From: Cylindrobasidium torrendii FP15055 ss-10
Lineage: Eukaryota; Basidiomycota; Agaricomycetes; Agaricales; Physalacriaceae
DNA: 64,000 nucleotides
Assembly (NCBI GenBank): GCA_000934385.1
Contig: KN880476.1
Coordinates: 1 to 64,000 of the forward strand
Reading direction: 5' to 3'
The translations under genes were made by a program, and so were the position numbers. The notes below the pieces were generated by a model. That model was not told the DNA's origin and made no database searches. It was given only the letters and a program-made list of their open reading frames with translations. The stretch's first letter is position 1. The number at the start of each line of letters is the position of its first letter. Below are positions 23,602 through 34,528 of this stretch, piece by piece.

Positions 23602-24898
23602 TCACAGCACCTTCAACACATCCCGGAACTTCTGCACAACTGTCTCCAATTCCTCCTCACTCCCAATCGTTATCCTCAAGCACCCTTCACATCCCGGCTC
23701 GCTGCCCCTGAAGCGCACGACCACGCCGTTCTCCTCTGCCAGCGCCTTGTACACCTTCTGCGCGCGTACACTGTCTGGTTTTCCGGACCCGTCTTTGGCA
23801 AGCACTGGCACCATGATAAAATTTGCACAGTTCCCGCCGATGGCTGGACCCAAGTCAGGCAGCGTTGAGAGTGTCTGCAAGAGCTTTGTCCGGGATGCAT
23901 TCAGGGTATCAGTTTTGGAACGCATAGTCGCAAGAGACTCCGGGGAGTAGGCTTCGTATGCTAGGGCTGCAGTCGGGCTTGCGATGTTATAAGGTGCTTT
24001 GGTGTTGAACAGAATTTGGATAAGCGGCGGTTGTGCGAGCGCCATACCGAGACTGATATGCAGTCAGAGTTAGAACAAGGCGGCACAGAAAAGACAAACC
24101 GGATGCCGGCAAGGCCAAAGCCTTTGCTGAGAGTCTGCATCACACAGACGTTTGCGTAGTCTTTGATGAGTTCGACCGCACTTGAACCTTCAGGCGAGAA
24201 GTCGATGTATGCTTCGTCGACGACTACAATCCCTTTGAAAGCGGGGTAGTCGAGAATTGCCTTGATAGATTCAAGTGGAATGAGAGTCCCAGTTGGGTTT
24301 CCAGGCGAGCATAGGAATATCAACTTGATAGATGGGTCAGCGTCGATAGCCTGCTTGACCTTTCTTGGTGTGAGTGGGAAGCATAATAAGAAAAGAGGAA
24401 TTACAATACCGCATCGACACGCAGACTAAATCTTCCATTCACCCCACTCTCTCCATTTGCTCCAGAAAGCTCGAGGGGGACCTTAACCACACCGACATCG
24501 TTCACAGCCGCACATACAGAGTACATCCCATACGTCGGCGGGGTGACAAGGATTTTTTCTTTCGAAGGCACGACGCATACGCGCATGAGCAGGTCTGTTA
24601 TCTCGTCCGAGCCGACGCCCAGAGCGATATGGTCTATGCCAGGAAGCCCGCGGAGAGCAGCAATGCGCTCCTTGACTGCAGGAAGTGATGGGTCTGGGTA
24701 GCGGTGGTATCCGTTATCTGAAGGGATAGAAGCTCCCAGTGAATTCTCGTTTGCGTCGAGAAGGATTCCATCATTGTAGTCATCTCGCGCACAGCGGTAT
24801 GGGTGCAGCGCAAGAATGTTCGGTCGAATCACCTTTTCGATATCGAAGTGGGCTGGTTGCACTGGCAAGGAGGATGGCGTAAGACCCAGGATAGTCAT
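23602..24898 (-). CDS. HIS5: Histidinol-phosphate aminotransferase
   Basis: Three exons give about 400 residues of a class I/II PLP aminotransferase. Visible features are VIRPNILALHPYRCARDDY, LLDANENSLGA, GYHRYPDPSLPAVKERIA, LGVGSDEITDLLMR, CSPGNPTGTLIP, VVDEAYIDFSPEGSS, the PLP lysine in MQTLSKGFGLAGIR, and the substrate arginine in VVVRFRGSEPGCEGCLRITIG. It makes histidinol phosphate from imidazole-acetol phosphate and glutamate in histidine synthesis, in the cytosol. The start at 24898 (MTILGLTPSSLP) gives no targeting signal. All catalytic residues are present. Confidence 0.95.
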
Positions 24899-25411
24899 CG
24901 TGGGAGTCTTATGGCTTGAGCTGCGCGGTGAAGGTAAGAGGTTGAGCAGTGGACTTGACTCGATCCTGCGTGATCACAAATAGAATGTGCATCAATAATC
25001 GTATGTTAACTTCAACACTGTTAAAGCGCCCGGGCATTAATGGGGTAGTGGTAACCTGGGTCGTTGCCATCGACCCGCCGGGGGTTCGATTCCCTCTTAA
25101 TGCATCCCATTGTTGTAGGTCTTGTTTTTTTTCTGGTGAGTCGTGGGGCCTGCCTGGGCTTGGGGTCAGAGGTCTCAGGTTTCAGGTCTAGGGTCAATGG
25201 GGTCCGGACTCCGGGCATGATCAGAGATTCAAAAACTTCATCCAAGTCCAATGTCAAACGAAAAAAAGTTCAAGGCTCGTTGTTAGCAGCAGTTTCTACT
25301 TGATGATTTTTTCCCACATGCCCCTGATTTATCCCTACTTGTCCACTAAACTCTCAGGCCTCATGATATTTCCATCTACAATGCAACAGCAGAGCGCTCC
25401 CAGTCCTAAGT
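24899..25411. other. Intergenic region containing tRNA-Gly
   Basis: Apart from the tRNA gene, this 510-bp stretch between HIS5 (start) and the endoglucanase (stop) shows no gene. T-rich DNA (GTTTTTTTTC) about 20 bp after the tRNA would terminate Pol III. Confidence 0.55.
25034..25104 (+). tRNA. tRNA-Gly (GCC)
   Basis: A 71-nt cloverleaf. Acceptor GCATTAA pairs with TTAATGC, discriminator A. D stem 10-13/22-25 pairs with G18-G19 present. The anticodon stem GGTCG/CGACC closes the loop TTGCCAT, giving GCC. The T stem GGGGG/CCCTC has one G-U pair around TTCGATT. No intron. A T tract follows as Pol III terminator. Confidence 0.95.
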
Positions 25412-27025
25412 TCAGTTTTGCGCGCCGGCAATAGGAGCCATGCACGACTTTACGAGGAGCGTATCTGTCCAGGTGCTACCGCTCAACGTCGGAACCTCGG
25501 ACTGGAAAATCATTAGTGACGCGCGCGCATGGAGACATCTCACTTACCAGTTCGTAGGTGTTGGCAAAATTACCCGCCGACCAACCGACGTATCCCAGAA
25601 TCACTGTGATGCCCATTGAGCCCACGAACGCCGCAATAGAGAAAGTAATGATGCACCATCCGAGTTCTTTGCCTGGTATTTGATCTGCTCGCACATGTAT
25701 TTCACACAGCTCGCCGTGTTTCCTCCACCAGTTTCAGTAACAATGATCTGGCGGTTTCCGTTCGCCCTCAACCACGCAGAAAGCGGCTCCCACGCCTCGC
25801 TGATGTTGTTGGTCGTGCACTCCGTGTGTGTCCCACTGTTGTCGGAGTCTAAGTACTTGTGCACGTCGAAGATGAGGCCGGTGTTCGTGCCGTCGGGGTT
25901 GGTGATGCCCTTGAGAGCAGCGGCGGAACCAGAGCTTACGAATGCAGCGGCAGATGCCCAGTTGTTTCCGGGAAGGAGGATGTTCTGGGTCGTCGCGCTA
26001 GCATGTACAATGAGCTATAGTGAAGAAGGAATGCAAAAGCGTGCAAGAACCTACCCAGCGTTGCGGATGGCAGTCACCACGGCCTGGACAGTAACACCCC
26101 ACGCCGTGATGTCAGCGACGTCGTGAGGCTCGTTGACACTGCGAATTGGAATCAGCTCAAGGATTCAACGCCTGCGAAACCACACATACACGCCGAACCA
26201 GACCTTCGACTGAGACTTGTACTTTCCGGCCAGCGAAGTCCACAACGCCGCGAACTGTTCATTGGTCGGTCCGCCTTGACCAATGACGCCCCCATTCCAA
26301 CGCGCGTAGTTGTGAATGTCGATAATGCACGTCGCGCCCGTTCTCAAGCACGCCTGAACCAGCTGATCGTATTTCTGGAAGTTTGCATCGTTCAAAGTAC
26401 CACCGACAACACCATTGGTAAGGAACTGCCAGCCTACGGGAAGGCGGAACGTGTTGAAGCCATCATCGTTGAAGAAGTGCTTCATCTGCCCCTCGCCATC
26501 GTTTCCACCTTGCGATGAAAGAGGTGGGTAGACGTCGGCGATGACACAGGTTCCGTCTGTCGCACAACCAAAGTCGAATCCGGCGATGTTTACACCAACG
26601 TACTTGAGAGCAGCAGCTGTGGATGATGGCGAGGATGCACTCGTAGAAGAGGTTTTGACGGTGGTAGAGGAGACAGCTATACACAGAATACTTCAGCAAC
26701 CACAGGCCATATGAGCAACCGAAATTGTCGTACTCGCCGAGCCCGGGAGACACTGAGAGTAGTCTGAGCAGCACTGTGAGCGAAGGTTTCTGAATGGTGG
26801 CAAGTTTGCGCACAATCATTTATGTAGGTGCAGGTAGCCCCAGATACACAGGCGGTTGAACCGCTCCATCCCTACGCAGTCATCATCAGTCAACCGAGTC
26901 CACTTTGTACTACACAGACAGTCACTTACACTACCACCACATTGCGCATACAACTGGCCTTGAGCGCTCACGGAAACCACAACAAGCGAAGAGGCCACAA
27001 GATTTCTGAGAGTCAACAAGCGCAT
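25412..27025 (-). CDS. GH5 endo-beta-1,4-glucanase with N-terminal CBM1
   Basis: About nine exons, near 395 residues. The signal peptide is MRLLTLRNLVASSLVVVSVS. The CBM1 follows (LYAQCGGSGWSGSTACVSGA, TCTYINDYYSQCLPG, after removing two introns). Next comes a Ser/Thr linker, then the GH5 domain: LKYVGVNIAGFDFGC, FRLPVGWQFLTNGV, acid/base Glu in MNEPHDV, IFDVHKYLDSDNSG, nucleophile Glu in QIIVTETGGGNTASC, and GYVGWSAGNF. The layout matches Trichoderma Cel5A/EGII-type enzymes that cut internal bonds of cellulose. The last two introns (after NSD and after TYEL) are needed to reach LSGSTWTDTLLVKSCMAP. A TATAAGAA element sits about 40 bp upstream of the start. Confidence 0.94.
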
Positions 27026-27747
27026 TTCGTCTGGTGCTATCTTCACTCATTCGAAGTGCTGCTTCTTATACCCTCCCACAAATTGGACGGGCTGACCTCG
27101 CGCTCAGTCACTTCCCCTGGCCGAAAATAGTCCGATATCCTACCCGCTTCATCGCTGGAAGTGAAATCGCAGGGAAATCGAGCGAACTGTCTGCACTCGA
27201 GGCTGTAGGCACAGGCCCGTCGGGACTCGCGTGATCAAGGACAACGGAAATGTCGAAAACTCGAGGAACAAAGACGGCGTAACGTAGCGACTAGGAGTAG
27301 CAGGACGGTCGACAACGAGGAACGATTCGCAAGGAGAGCTGTAAAGGGCGATAGATCGATGCGAGCCAGACTCGAAATGTCATTTCCAGCATAATTGGGG
27401 AAAAGTGTTCGCATAATTATCATTCTGGAACGAGTCTGGAGTGAATCAGAGCCGGGGCGTAGCGTTTTCTCGTCGAATTGTCGTACTTTGTGAAAAACAC
27501 CATGGTGGTCAGAGGAAAAGCACGTTGAAACAGTGGATCACCTGAGTGCAAAATTTGATGCAAATCACATCACAACCTCATAATAATATATGTACATGTT
27601 TATCTTTGACTTCAGTCTAAGCTAGGGGACTTAATGTAAGGCTGTTGGCTCCTCGTCCCGTCACAGATTTTGTTCAGCATGTGCCGTACATCTGCCGCCT
27701 CCATGCATGCGTTATCTGCATGATCCAGTGAGCTCATCTAACCTCTT
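27026..27747. other. Intergenic region
   Basis: 720 bp between the endoglucanase start and the F-box gene stop. It contains the endoglucanase promoter (TATA-like element at 27063-27070 on the minus strand). No other feature seen. Confidence 0.5.
27063..27070 (-). promoter_or_regulatory. TATA-like box of endoglucanase gene
   Basis: Reads TATAAGAA on the minus strand, about 40 bp upstream of the ATG at 27025. Confidence 0.45.
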
Positions 27748-29590
27748 TCAGGATTTCAATAAAGCGCTCCGTACCGCATCCCTCCAGCCCATAATCCTCG
27801 CGCAGAGTCCACAGAAACTCTTCAGGGAATCCCCCATTCCATCCAGAGCCTCGACTGATGCGCAGATGTCCACGTTCATTGTGAACCTCTCTATGAGGGA
27901 TATCAGAGCCATGTTGACGCTAAAATTTCTCTTCTCCCAGGTCTTTTCGCCCGTTATCCTCATGGCCTTTCCGCTAGTTATGTTTATGTTACATGAGTGA
28001 GTGAAGGCCTCTGGCCAGAACAATGGTTTGTCACAATCATTGCAGACAACCGCTGCGCGGGCCAGAGATACGTATTCAGAAAGAGAGAACGGGAAGCCGG
28101 AGCGCGATGGGTGGTCTGCGTACATGTCTTGAAGATCAGAGCGCACGCGAGCTTGCCATGCCCAAGTCTCCTCTCGGAGATGTGTGCTGAAGACATTTGT
28201 TGAGTCTACCGAACCTTGTGAAGGCGCGATGATAGTCTGAACATCGGGAAAATTGCTCTGAATGACGGACTTGATGACGGGTAGAGCAAGCCAATCCGCC
28301 GGGCCAGGGATGAGAGGGACGCAGTACTGGACATTTGTTGCTTCCGCCTCTTTGGTGCGCAGGTCGAGCATAATCCTGGTTCTTCCGGAGACAGTAGTAG
28401 TTTCAAGGGTCTGGATAACATCGTCCTTGATTCTTTGCCATTCTGAATGATGAAGAAAAGGTAGCGATCAGGATGGAAAGGTCAGAAAAGTGACATACCC
28501 TCGTCGGTCAAAGGAGCTTTGAGCCATACGGATGGATGCTTTCGAAGCGCTTGATATGTCTGCCCACGGGGATTTGCAAGGTCGGCGCGATATTCCGAGT
28601 TATGCAGATGACTTATGACGCTAAGAAATGCTCAATGAGTACAAGGCATGAACATCGATGTGCGGGAAACGATATACGCTTTGAAACGTCGGTTGCACTG
28701 AACAAATTTGGCGAAGTCTTGTTTTGCGTCGTAGCGCTTCATCCAGGCGTGAGCTTGAGCGGCATGCTGGTTCATAAGAATTATCAGCCACAACGAAACG
28801 GAATATTAGCCGCGACAAATCACCTGCGTGTCCGTATGCGCCTCGACGTATTCACGCCGGCCTTGAAGATACAAAGCTTTACTGCGCTCGTCAGGTGATG
28901 CGTCCCATTGGGCATTTACTGCGTCGAGGTCGACAAGAAGATATTTAGATCCTAAATGACAATCGACGGTTCTGTGCACGGTCTCATAAAGAACACCAGC
29001 AGTACTTACTTGAACCAGCGGGAGTCGTGAACAGCGTCCCAAGAAAAGGACTATGCTTGAATGTGATTTTCCATGGGTAATCAAACCTACAAGGAGAGAT
29101 GTATTTGTCGACATCAAACATGCTTCAAATACACATACCTTTTACAGTCACGGCAGAGCCGCTTGCGCAAGTAAAAATCTGGAGCGTTTGCCTTCTCCCT
29201 CGTGCCGCAAACCTAAAGCCGATAGGCAAGGTCTTCGCCGCATTGTATACGCACAGTACTCACACTGCACGCTTTCACGAAGCAAAGTTGCGCCCACTCC
29301 AGCTCAGACATTCCCAACGCAGGTTTGGGCTGGTCGATAAGGGAGCGCGACTCTGACCAGATGTGGCTGGCGTGCCGGGAGTTGCATAGAGCTGTACGAA
29401 AGGAATGCGAGACCATCGACAGTTTGAGAAGCTGAGGAGGTTCAAGCCATCCAATTATTTCGAAAAATATCTCCAAGGGAAGAGAGTCCAGTGGTCGAAA
29501 GTTGGCGATTGGCGTGTCGAAGTTTGAAGTAATCGACTTCAAAGAGGCATAGCGCCTTCGTTTCGCTGGCGCTCCGCAGGTCCTAGCCAT
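27748..29590 (-). CDS. F-box protein with embedded CxxC...CxxC zinc motif
   Basis: A multi-exon gene of about 500 residues. The F-box lies near residues 35-80 (PLDSLPLEIFFEIIGWLEPP, LLKLSMVSHSFRTALC, SHIWSESR), then GMSELEWAQLCFVKAC. Two introns around 29215 and 29120 must be removed to give SVCGTREKANAPDFYLRKRL and CRDCKR, a split CxxC/CxxC zinc-binding pair. The C-terminal half is variable and ends in a helical region (EYVSLARAAVVCNDC, MALISLIERFTMNVDICASV). F-box proteins recruit substrates to SCF ubiquitin ligases; the substrate is unknown. The 50405-51644 gene has the same N-terminal layout. Exon limits in the middle (28440-29060) are approximate. Confidence 0.72.
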
Positions 29591-30101
29591 GATAAAGGGG
29601 TGTGTGCTAAGGCAAGTTTTAGCAGCGAGGCATTATATACCCTGTTGGCGCCTAATGCGTGACCATGCTACCTGTACTGGCCACATAATTGCCACAGCAG
29701 CCAACTCCAGGCCAGCTCCAAGTGTTTTGGCCTTCATCTACACAGCTGCTTGAGAGTCAACAAGGAACATTGCTTTCTCGCTGTAGCCGGACCGTACCCA
29801 TTCAACAGCTATCACTTTTACATGAGCGGCAGTGGACCCCACCGCCTGCGGTCACAGCTGAAGGTTAGCCCGGCCATTAGAGTCTTTTTCATGTGCGGAC
29901 ATTAGTACTTATACGTACTTAGTTCTGAGCTATAGCACAGCAATGCATAGCCAACTTCAATGGCCAATTCTCTCATTGATAGTGCGCTCTCATATAGGGC
30001 CGGCGCAAGGCCGGCGCGTGACACTTGGACTGTCACTACGCGTGATTGACGTTGCACGTGTTTGGCGATCGCGTCTCGCGCGTTCTCTCCTTCAACCAAC
30101 G
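29591..30101. other. Divergent intergenic region
   Basis: 510 bp between the F-box and SPC25 starts. A perfect short inverted repeat GCCGGCGC/GCGCCGGC-like cluster (GGGCCGGCGCAAGGCCGGCG) lies near 29998-30017. No gene seen. Confidence 0.45.
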
Positions 30102-31004
30102 ATGGCCAGCTCTCGACATCCAACGACATGGCGGAGACCGCCACGAATCAGCACAGCTGAGCTGATTGCTTCAGGCGCCGATTCGGTTGACCTACATAAG
30201 GACGCTTTCCGGGAGAGAAGCAAAGCGTTCATGGAGAAACTAGTCGCCTACAAGACTCGCATATTCACGGAGGAGAACGAGGCACGCGCCAGCCTGACAG
30301 AAACTAAGGCAAAACTGCAAGCAAAAGCGCGGGATATTGAGGCAGAGACACAAGTGGCTAAGGCGCGCGAGATTGCCATGATTGATGGTGCGTGCTCCAG
30401 TCAGGCATCCGAGGTTAACATTGACACCGCGCGCAGAAATGGCAAAAGAACGCGAGGAAATGGCAGAGGCGGAGGCGGCAGTTGCTGGAGTTAAGAAGCA
30501 GCTCGTAGCCGCCAAGGCTAAGCTTGCGGACCTCGAGCGGGAGGCGGACCATTTTACCGCAATAGTCGATGACTGGCAGCAAGGTGCGTTCCAGTATAGT
30601 CTTACGAAGCTGAACTAACGTTCATCAGTACGGCAACGCGAACAATCTATCCTAGAATCGAGCGCAACTGCCATTCAGCCAGATATACAAGTCTTGGAGA
30701 GCGCGCTGGGCTGTGTCATCGAGGGCATGCCAAACGAACACATCCTCATCCGTTTCTGGAACATAGACCCTTCACAACCCGATCGCGAATGCACATTTGT
30801 GATTGATCCCAGTGGACCGCAATACATAGGTGTGTGGTTTGACTCCCCAAACGATGCATCGTTGACATGGACCAAGTCCCATCCTCTTCCCCGAGGCTAC
30901 CTTCAATGGGGATCCTGGTTGACCGGTTGAACGACAACGGCGATGTGTTCGGTTTCATTATCCTTGTCCGCCAGGCATTTGCCAAGTTGTTCAGCCCGTC
31001 GTAG
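30102..31004 (+). CDS. SPC25: Kinetochore protein Spc25 (Ndc80 complex)
   Basis: Four exons, about 250 residues. The N-terminal two-thirds is coiled coil (LVAYKTRIFTEENEARASL, then EREEMAEAEAAVAGVKKQLV). The C-terminal globular domain carries the Spc25 pattern FWNIDPSQPDRECTFVIDPS. After a 47-nt intron it continues PSMGILVDRLNDNGDVFGF and ILVRQAFAKLF, equivalent to the family's final helix. The intron is essential: without it the frame ends at WGSWLTG. Spc24-Spc25 attach the Ndc80 complex to centromere proteins, linking chromosomes to microtubules. The start ATG at 30102 gives MASSRHPTTWRRPPRISTAE. The assignment rests on architecture and the C-terminal motif, since sequence conservation in this family is low. 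Confidence 0.8.
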
Positions 31005-31724
31005 CCAACCCACCAGTCACCAATGTCCTTCACCTTGGTATTTACAAGCCTCCCCAGCTACGGAGCACGCGCGCACGCCGCGTAGTTGCGCGCTGCAGGC
31101 CGGCGTGCTCCTTGCAGCGTTTCGCGCTGTGGGAGGGGCTGTTTACCTGTACAGTGATATTCCTTCAAACCTTGTTACCGCTTGCTATCGTTGTTCCTGC
31201 TGAATTTAACCTTTTCGAGTTCGCTTTGTCTTTAATCCTCCGTGTGCTTCCTAAATCAGCCAAAGAACAAGGACGGGGGCCTCGCCGCCAATCCCTCACG
31301 ACAATGCGACATAGCGTCCGCGTTCGGGCCTCGGCAGGCTAGCCACCACCATCATCGACGAACTCAAAATGACGCCATGTGTTGGCCAAGCGACCGGTAT
31401 CTTGTACACCTTCCTGTTTTTCTCTGTGCTCTGTATTCTACCCTTGCCGCATGCGACCACAATGACTTTTTTCTAATTGAATTTGACCGAGGTCCATCAC
31501 TAGAATCCTCCTCCACACGATACGCGTCGAAGAGTCTGGCAATCCATATATGGCTTCGAGGACAAGCATATGTCCCAATCAGGATGTTAGCTTCAATTGG
31601 ACAATTGGAGTTCGTCGGCAGCATTAAAAATCCATTCATAAGGGTACGGAGGGGCACAAACGCAGCTGTTGGTCTTTCGTTCTTTTTCACCACCCACCTA
31701 CCTATCCACCATATTGTAATCACC
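31005..31724. other. Intergenic region with GC-rich inverted repeat
   Basis: 720 bp downstream of SPC25. It includes an inverted repeat at 31062-31111 and upstream sequence of the first mini-peptide gene. Other frames look random. Confidence 0.45.
31062..31111. repeat. GC-rich inverted repeat (hairpin)
   Basis: GGAGCACGC at 31062-31070 pairs with GCGTGCTCC at 31103-31111. The spacer is itself GC-rich with alternating CG. It lies 58 bp after the SPC25 stop, so it could be a 3' UTR hairpin. Confidence 0.5.
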
Positions 31725-31975
31725 ATGCAACTGCGAGTCTTAATTGTACTCGGTGAGTATCATATCCTATGGTCTAGTGTGCGCATTAGGGAGTGAAAGC
31801 TGACTGGCATTCTGGTAGTGTGCGCATTGGGTCTTATAAATGGTGCTCCCATTCCTATGGAACCAGAGGTCGAAGACCGCGTACGTTCCCTCTATGCGCC
31901 TCAAATTTCGCCAATATTGATTGTGAACAGGCGTCTCCACGAGGATGCAAAGGATCCAATTGCTATCGCCTCTAA
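31725..31975 (+). CDS. Predicted secreted mini-peptide precursor 1
   Basis: Three-exon model: 31725-31752, 31819-31880 and 31931-31975, exactly 45 codons (44 residues plus stop). The first exon ends in phase 1. The joined signal peptide is MQLRVLIVLVCALGLING, then an acidic pro-segment APIPMEPEVEDR. Exon 3 encodes a cysteine-bearing tail with RGCKGSNC. The gene at 33243-33502 has the same exon plan, phases, exon-3 length and RGC(K/R)G(S/N) motif, which is the main support. Function is unknown; it could be a processed, disulphide-closed secreted peptide. Alternative: retention of intron 2 gives an open frame to about 32003 ending LLPHAALY, so RNA evidence is needed to choose. No CaaX box, so it is not a lipopeptide pheromone. 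Confidence 0.5.
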
Positions 31976-33242
31976 ACTATTGCCCCATGCCGCTCTATAT
32001 TGAAAGCCATGTACATTTGGTTCAGCGTACTACATACGCGCCGTCGCTTCTACGTGATGTACGCTGAAATTATCCTTCCCATGTAACTCAACTAACGAGG
32101 CTTTTCCCAGACCTCATACCAGACCTTATACCTCCCTCACGCGAAGAATACCCTGCAATCTCCAATACTAGAAATAGGATTCCGATACGGATGGCCTGTC
32201 TCTCGCTCACCACAACTACTCGTGTATTCTTCTGTAATACTACTACCACTGTCGTTCAAGTTCTGCTTTCGTTTTGTACCATATTACATTCTCTTCGGTC
32301 TCATACGGACATTCTCTGTACTGTCACTTCTATCACAATGCATGTTGTTCTCTAGATGGGCAGCGCCCGTATGTTACTCGAACACCGCTGGCTCAAGTGC
32401 TGCCAGCGTTGCCGCCACAATTTCATCGCGTCTCGATCAAGCCCGTTGTTGAGAGACTATAGTCTACATCGTCATCCATCAGCACATCAAGTTCATCCGA
32501 TACATGGCGCACTTCGCAAGACTTTGCAGCCTCTGGCCAAGATCCAGCGGAGCCCCCGGTCGGCGATCAGCCGACGTACTTAATTATATCCCCGTTTGGA
32601 ATTGCTTGTTCTTTGTACGTTTATGGAAGGTGGGTGGCATCGGTCACCGGCGTCACCAAGGCCAGAAAACTCGCACAATCGGAAGAAGGCTATCTCCAAC
32701 TCTACGAGGCGTGGGAGACGCGTACAGGTCGTGCGGCTACGGCGTTCGTGGGCTGCGCTTTGTATTGACATACCGTAACCCTCCTTGTGGGAAAGGACAA
32801 ACTTAGCGGATAACAAACCTTGTCCGCTCGATATGGCTCGTTGCAGCATCAGTGGACTCCCCAAATACGATTTCGCATACAACCGCTATTCTATGCCACT
32901 GATTCTTGGTAGCATCACCAGGGCACAAACCGAAGTCTCGAACCTCGTATTCATTCACAATGTCTGTCCCCTACCACCACGCTACGCGGGTCAGGCACCC
33001 TGCCACTTGGATCCCAGGGGATCCTCCCACAGACGTACGTCCACAACAAGGTAAGTTCCAAATCCGGACACTTGCTTTAGGCCCACCATTTTGGGATCAG
33101 AGCATAACAGGCAATGGCCTGGGAGATATAAAGTCGGGGAAGCGCTGACAATGTCTACCTTGCTTTTCATTCCTTGCTACTACCCGCCTTCGAAGAAACT
33201 GGCAGTTTCTTTTGCTCGACGAGACTCGCTTTTGCGATAGCC
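31976..33242. other. Spacer between the two mini-peptide genes
   Basis: 1.27 kb. The right end is the promoter of mini-peptide gene 2. A segment near 32357-32375 can read WAAPV, like the start of mini-peptide 2's pro-region, but no exon 1 or exon 3 partner was found. No other gene supported. Confidence 0.4.
33127..33133 (+). promoter_or_regulatory. TATA box of mini-peptide gene 2
   Basis: TATAAAG about 115 bp upstream of the ATG at 33243, supporting that a transcribed gene begins here. Confidence 0.5.
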
Positions 33243-33502
33243 ATGAACTTCCGGTTCGCATTGGTTTTCGTCGTCTCGGGTGCGTCATCATTCCTCTTGT
33301 CTCGTATTTGTGATGTGGCCACTCAACATGCATGTAGTGTGCGCGCTTTCAGGGAGAGCCGCGCCCGTTCCACAACAGGCGGATGTTACATTATTAGAGG
33401 CAGTGTGTGCATTCCATTGGACCAATAGATCACGACCATCCTGAATGCCATTTGCAGAAGCGAGGTTGCAGAGGTAATGGAAGATTTGCAGCATGCTTTT
33501 GA
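33243..33502 (+). CDS. Predicted secreted mini-peptide precursor 2
   Basis: Three-exon model: 33243-33279, 33338-33402 and 33458-33502, exactly 49 codons. The signal peptide is MNFRFALVFVVSVCALSGRA, followed by a short pro-segment APVPQQADVTLLEA. Exon 3 opens with a dibasic KR and then GCRGNG and a second cysteine (AACF at the end). A Kex2-type protease could cut after KR to free a 12-residue peptide with two cysteines (inference). Exon 1 ends in phase 1 inside a valine codon, and exon 2 starts TGTGCGC, exactly as in precursor 1. If intron 2 is retained, the protein would instead end NRSRPS. No similarity to a named family was recognised. Confidence 0.5.
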
Positions 33503-34528
33503 GCCTAAGAAGGGCGAATTATGTTCAGGTAAGACGCCTCCTCCCCGAACCCATTGACATTCACAAGACTAACTCATCAACTGGCAGCTTTGATCCATGT
33601 CTTCGCTCTTCCATGAGCCTCCTTTTCCATGCACACTCTTTACACCACTTCTGCAACTTCGGATTTCCACAGACTCATGTCTCGAAGGGCTACATGCTCC
33701 TCTACTACCTCGGTCGTTTCATCTGGTTCCCTATTTTCATCCTCGAGTAATTCACTACTCTCCATGTATCACACCATTTCTCCTCGAACTCTTTATCGTA
33801 TCTGCTGTAGCACCACTCGATCATTACTATGCCGAACTTGAGCTTGACCCCTTGCGCTACTGGTGCAGAGCTCGTACAGAGCAGCACCAGTCAGTATAGA
33901 CGACTACATAGATGATAAAGCTGCCGCTGTGCGGCAATGAGCTAGGTACGAGCCGTGCTCATGCAGTAAATACTACCCGAATTGTCCAATTGCTACATGG
34001 TCTTAATGTGGCGCGGATTGTCTTTTTTTGATACTCATGTGCACAACGAGGTGCTAGACTATGCAGATGGCAATTGTAACAACTAAAACTTCATTAGACC
34101 GGATGTAGAAACTAAATACGGACCGGCCTCGTCGTATTCATATTTAGGTTGAGTTGGGACACTTTACTGAAGCATCAACGCTTCAGCCCTTCAGCGCTAA
34201 GCATCGGGAAGGCGCAGACACTTCAATACACATAACCGCTTCAGAATGAGTATTAATTCACATCGTCTGTGTGTAAGTTTTGTGTGTCTCCATCATCGTG
34301 CTCAAAACATTAGAGTCGTCCGTTACGCGTCACGACTCTAGATTTGCCAGTGCTGCACTAGCAGTCTCTCAATCGAGGACCCCCAAACCCACAGAAATCC
34401 TGTTCAGGCGCACAATGCAGATTCCGGTTGAAACTACTACGTATCGAAGCAAAAAAGAATACATCCTCATCCTAATATCGTACAATCGTATTTCCTCGTT
34501 CCTACATACTGTCCGTCATGCGATGTGC
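33503..34528. other. Intergenic region, no gene seen
   Basis: 1.03 kb between mini-peptide gene 2 and the stop of HSP20 copy 1. A GT-AG pair at 33529-33587 could be a 3' UTR intron of the peptide gene. Other frames look random. Confidence 0.4.

Noticed and set aside
32191..32457. Possible third mini-peptide gene between the two described copies
   Set aside because: A WAAPV-like segment at about 32357 recalls the pro-region of copy 2, but no exon 1 with a signal peptide joins in frame through a GT-AG intron and no RGC(K/R)G exon follows.
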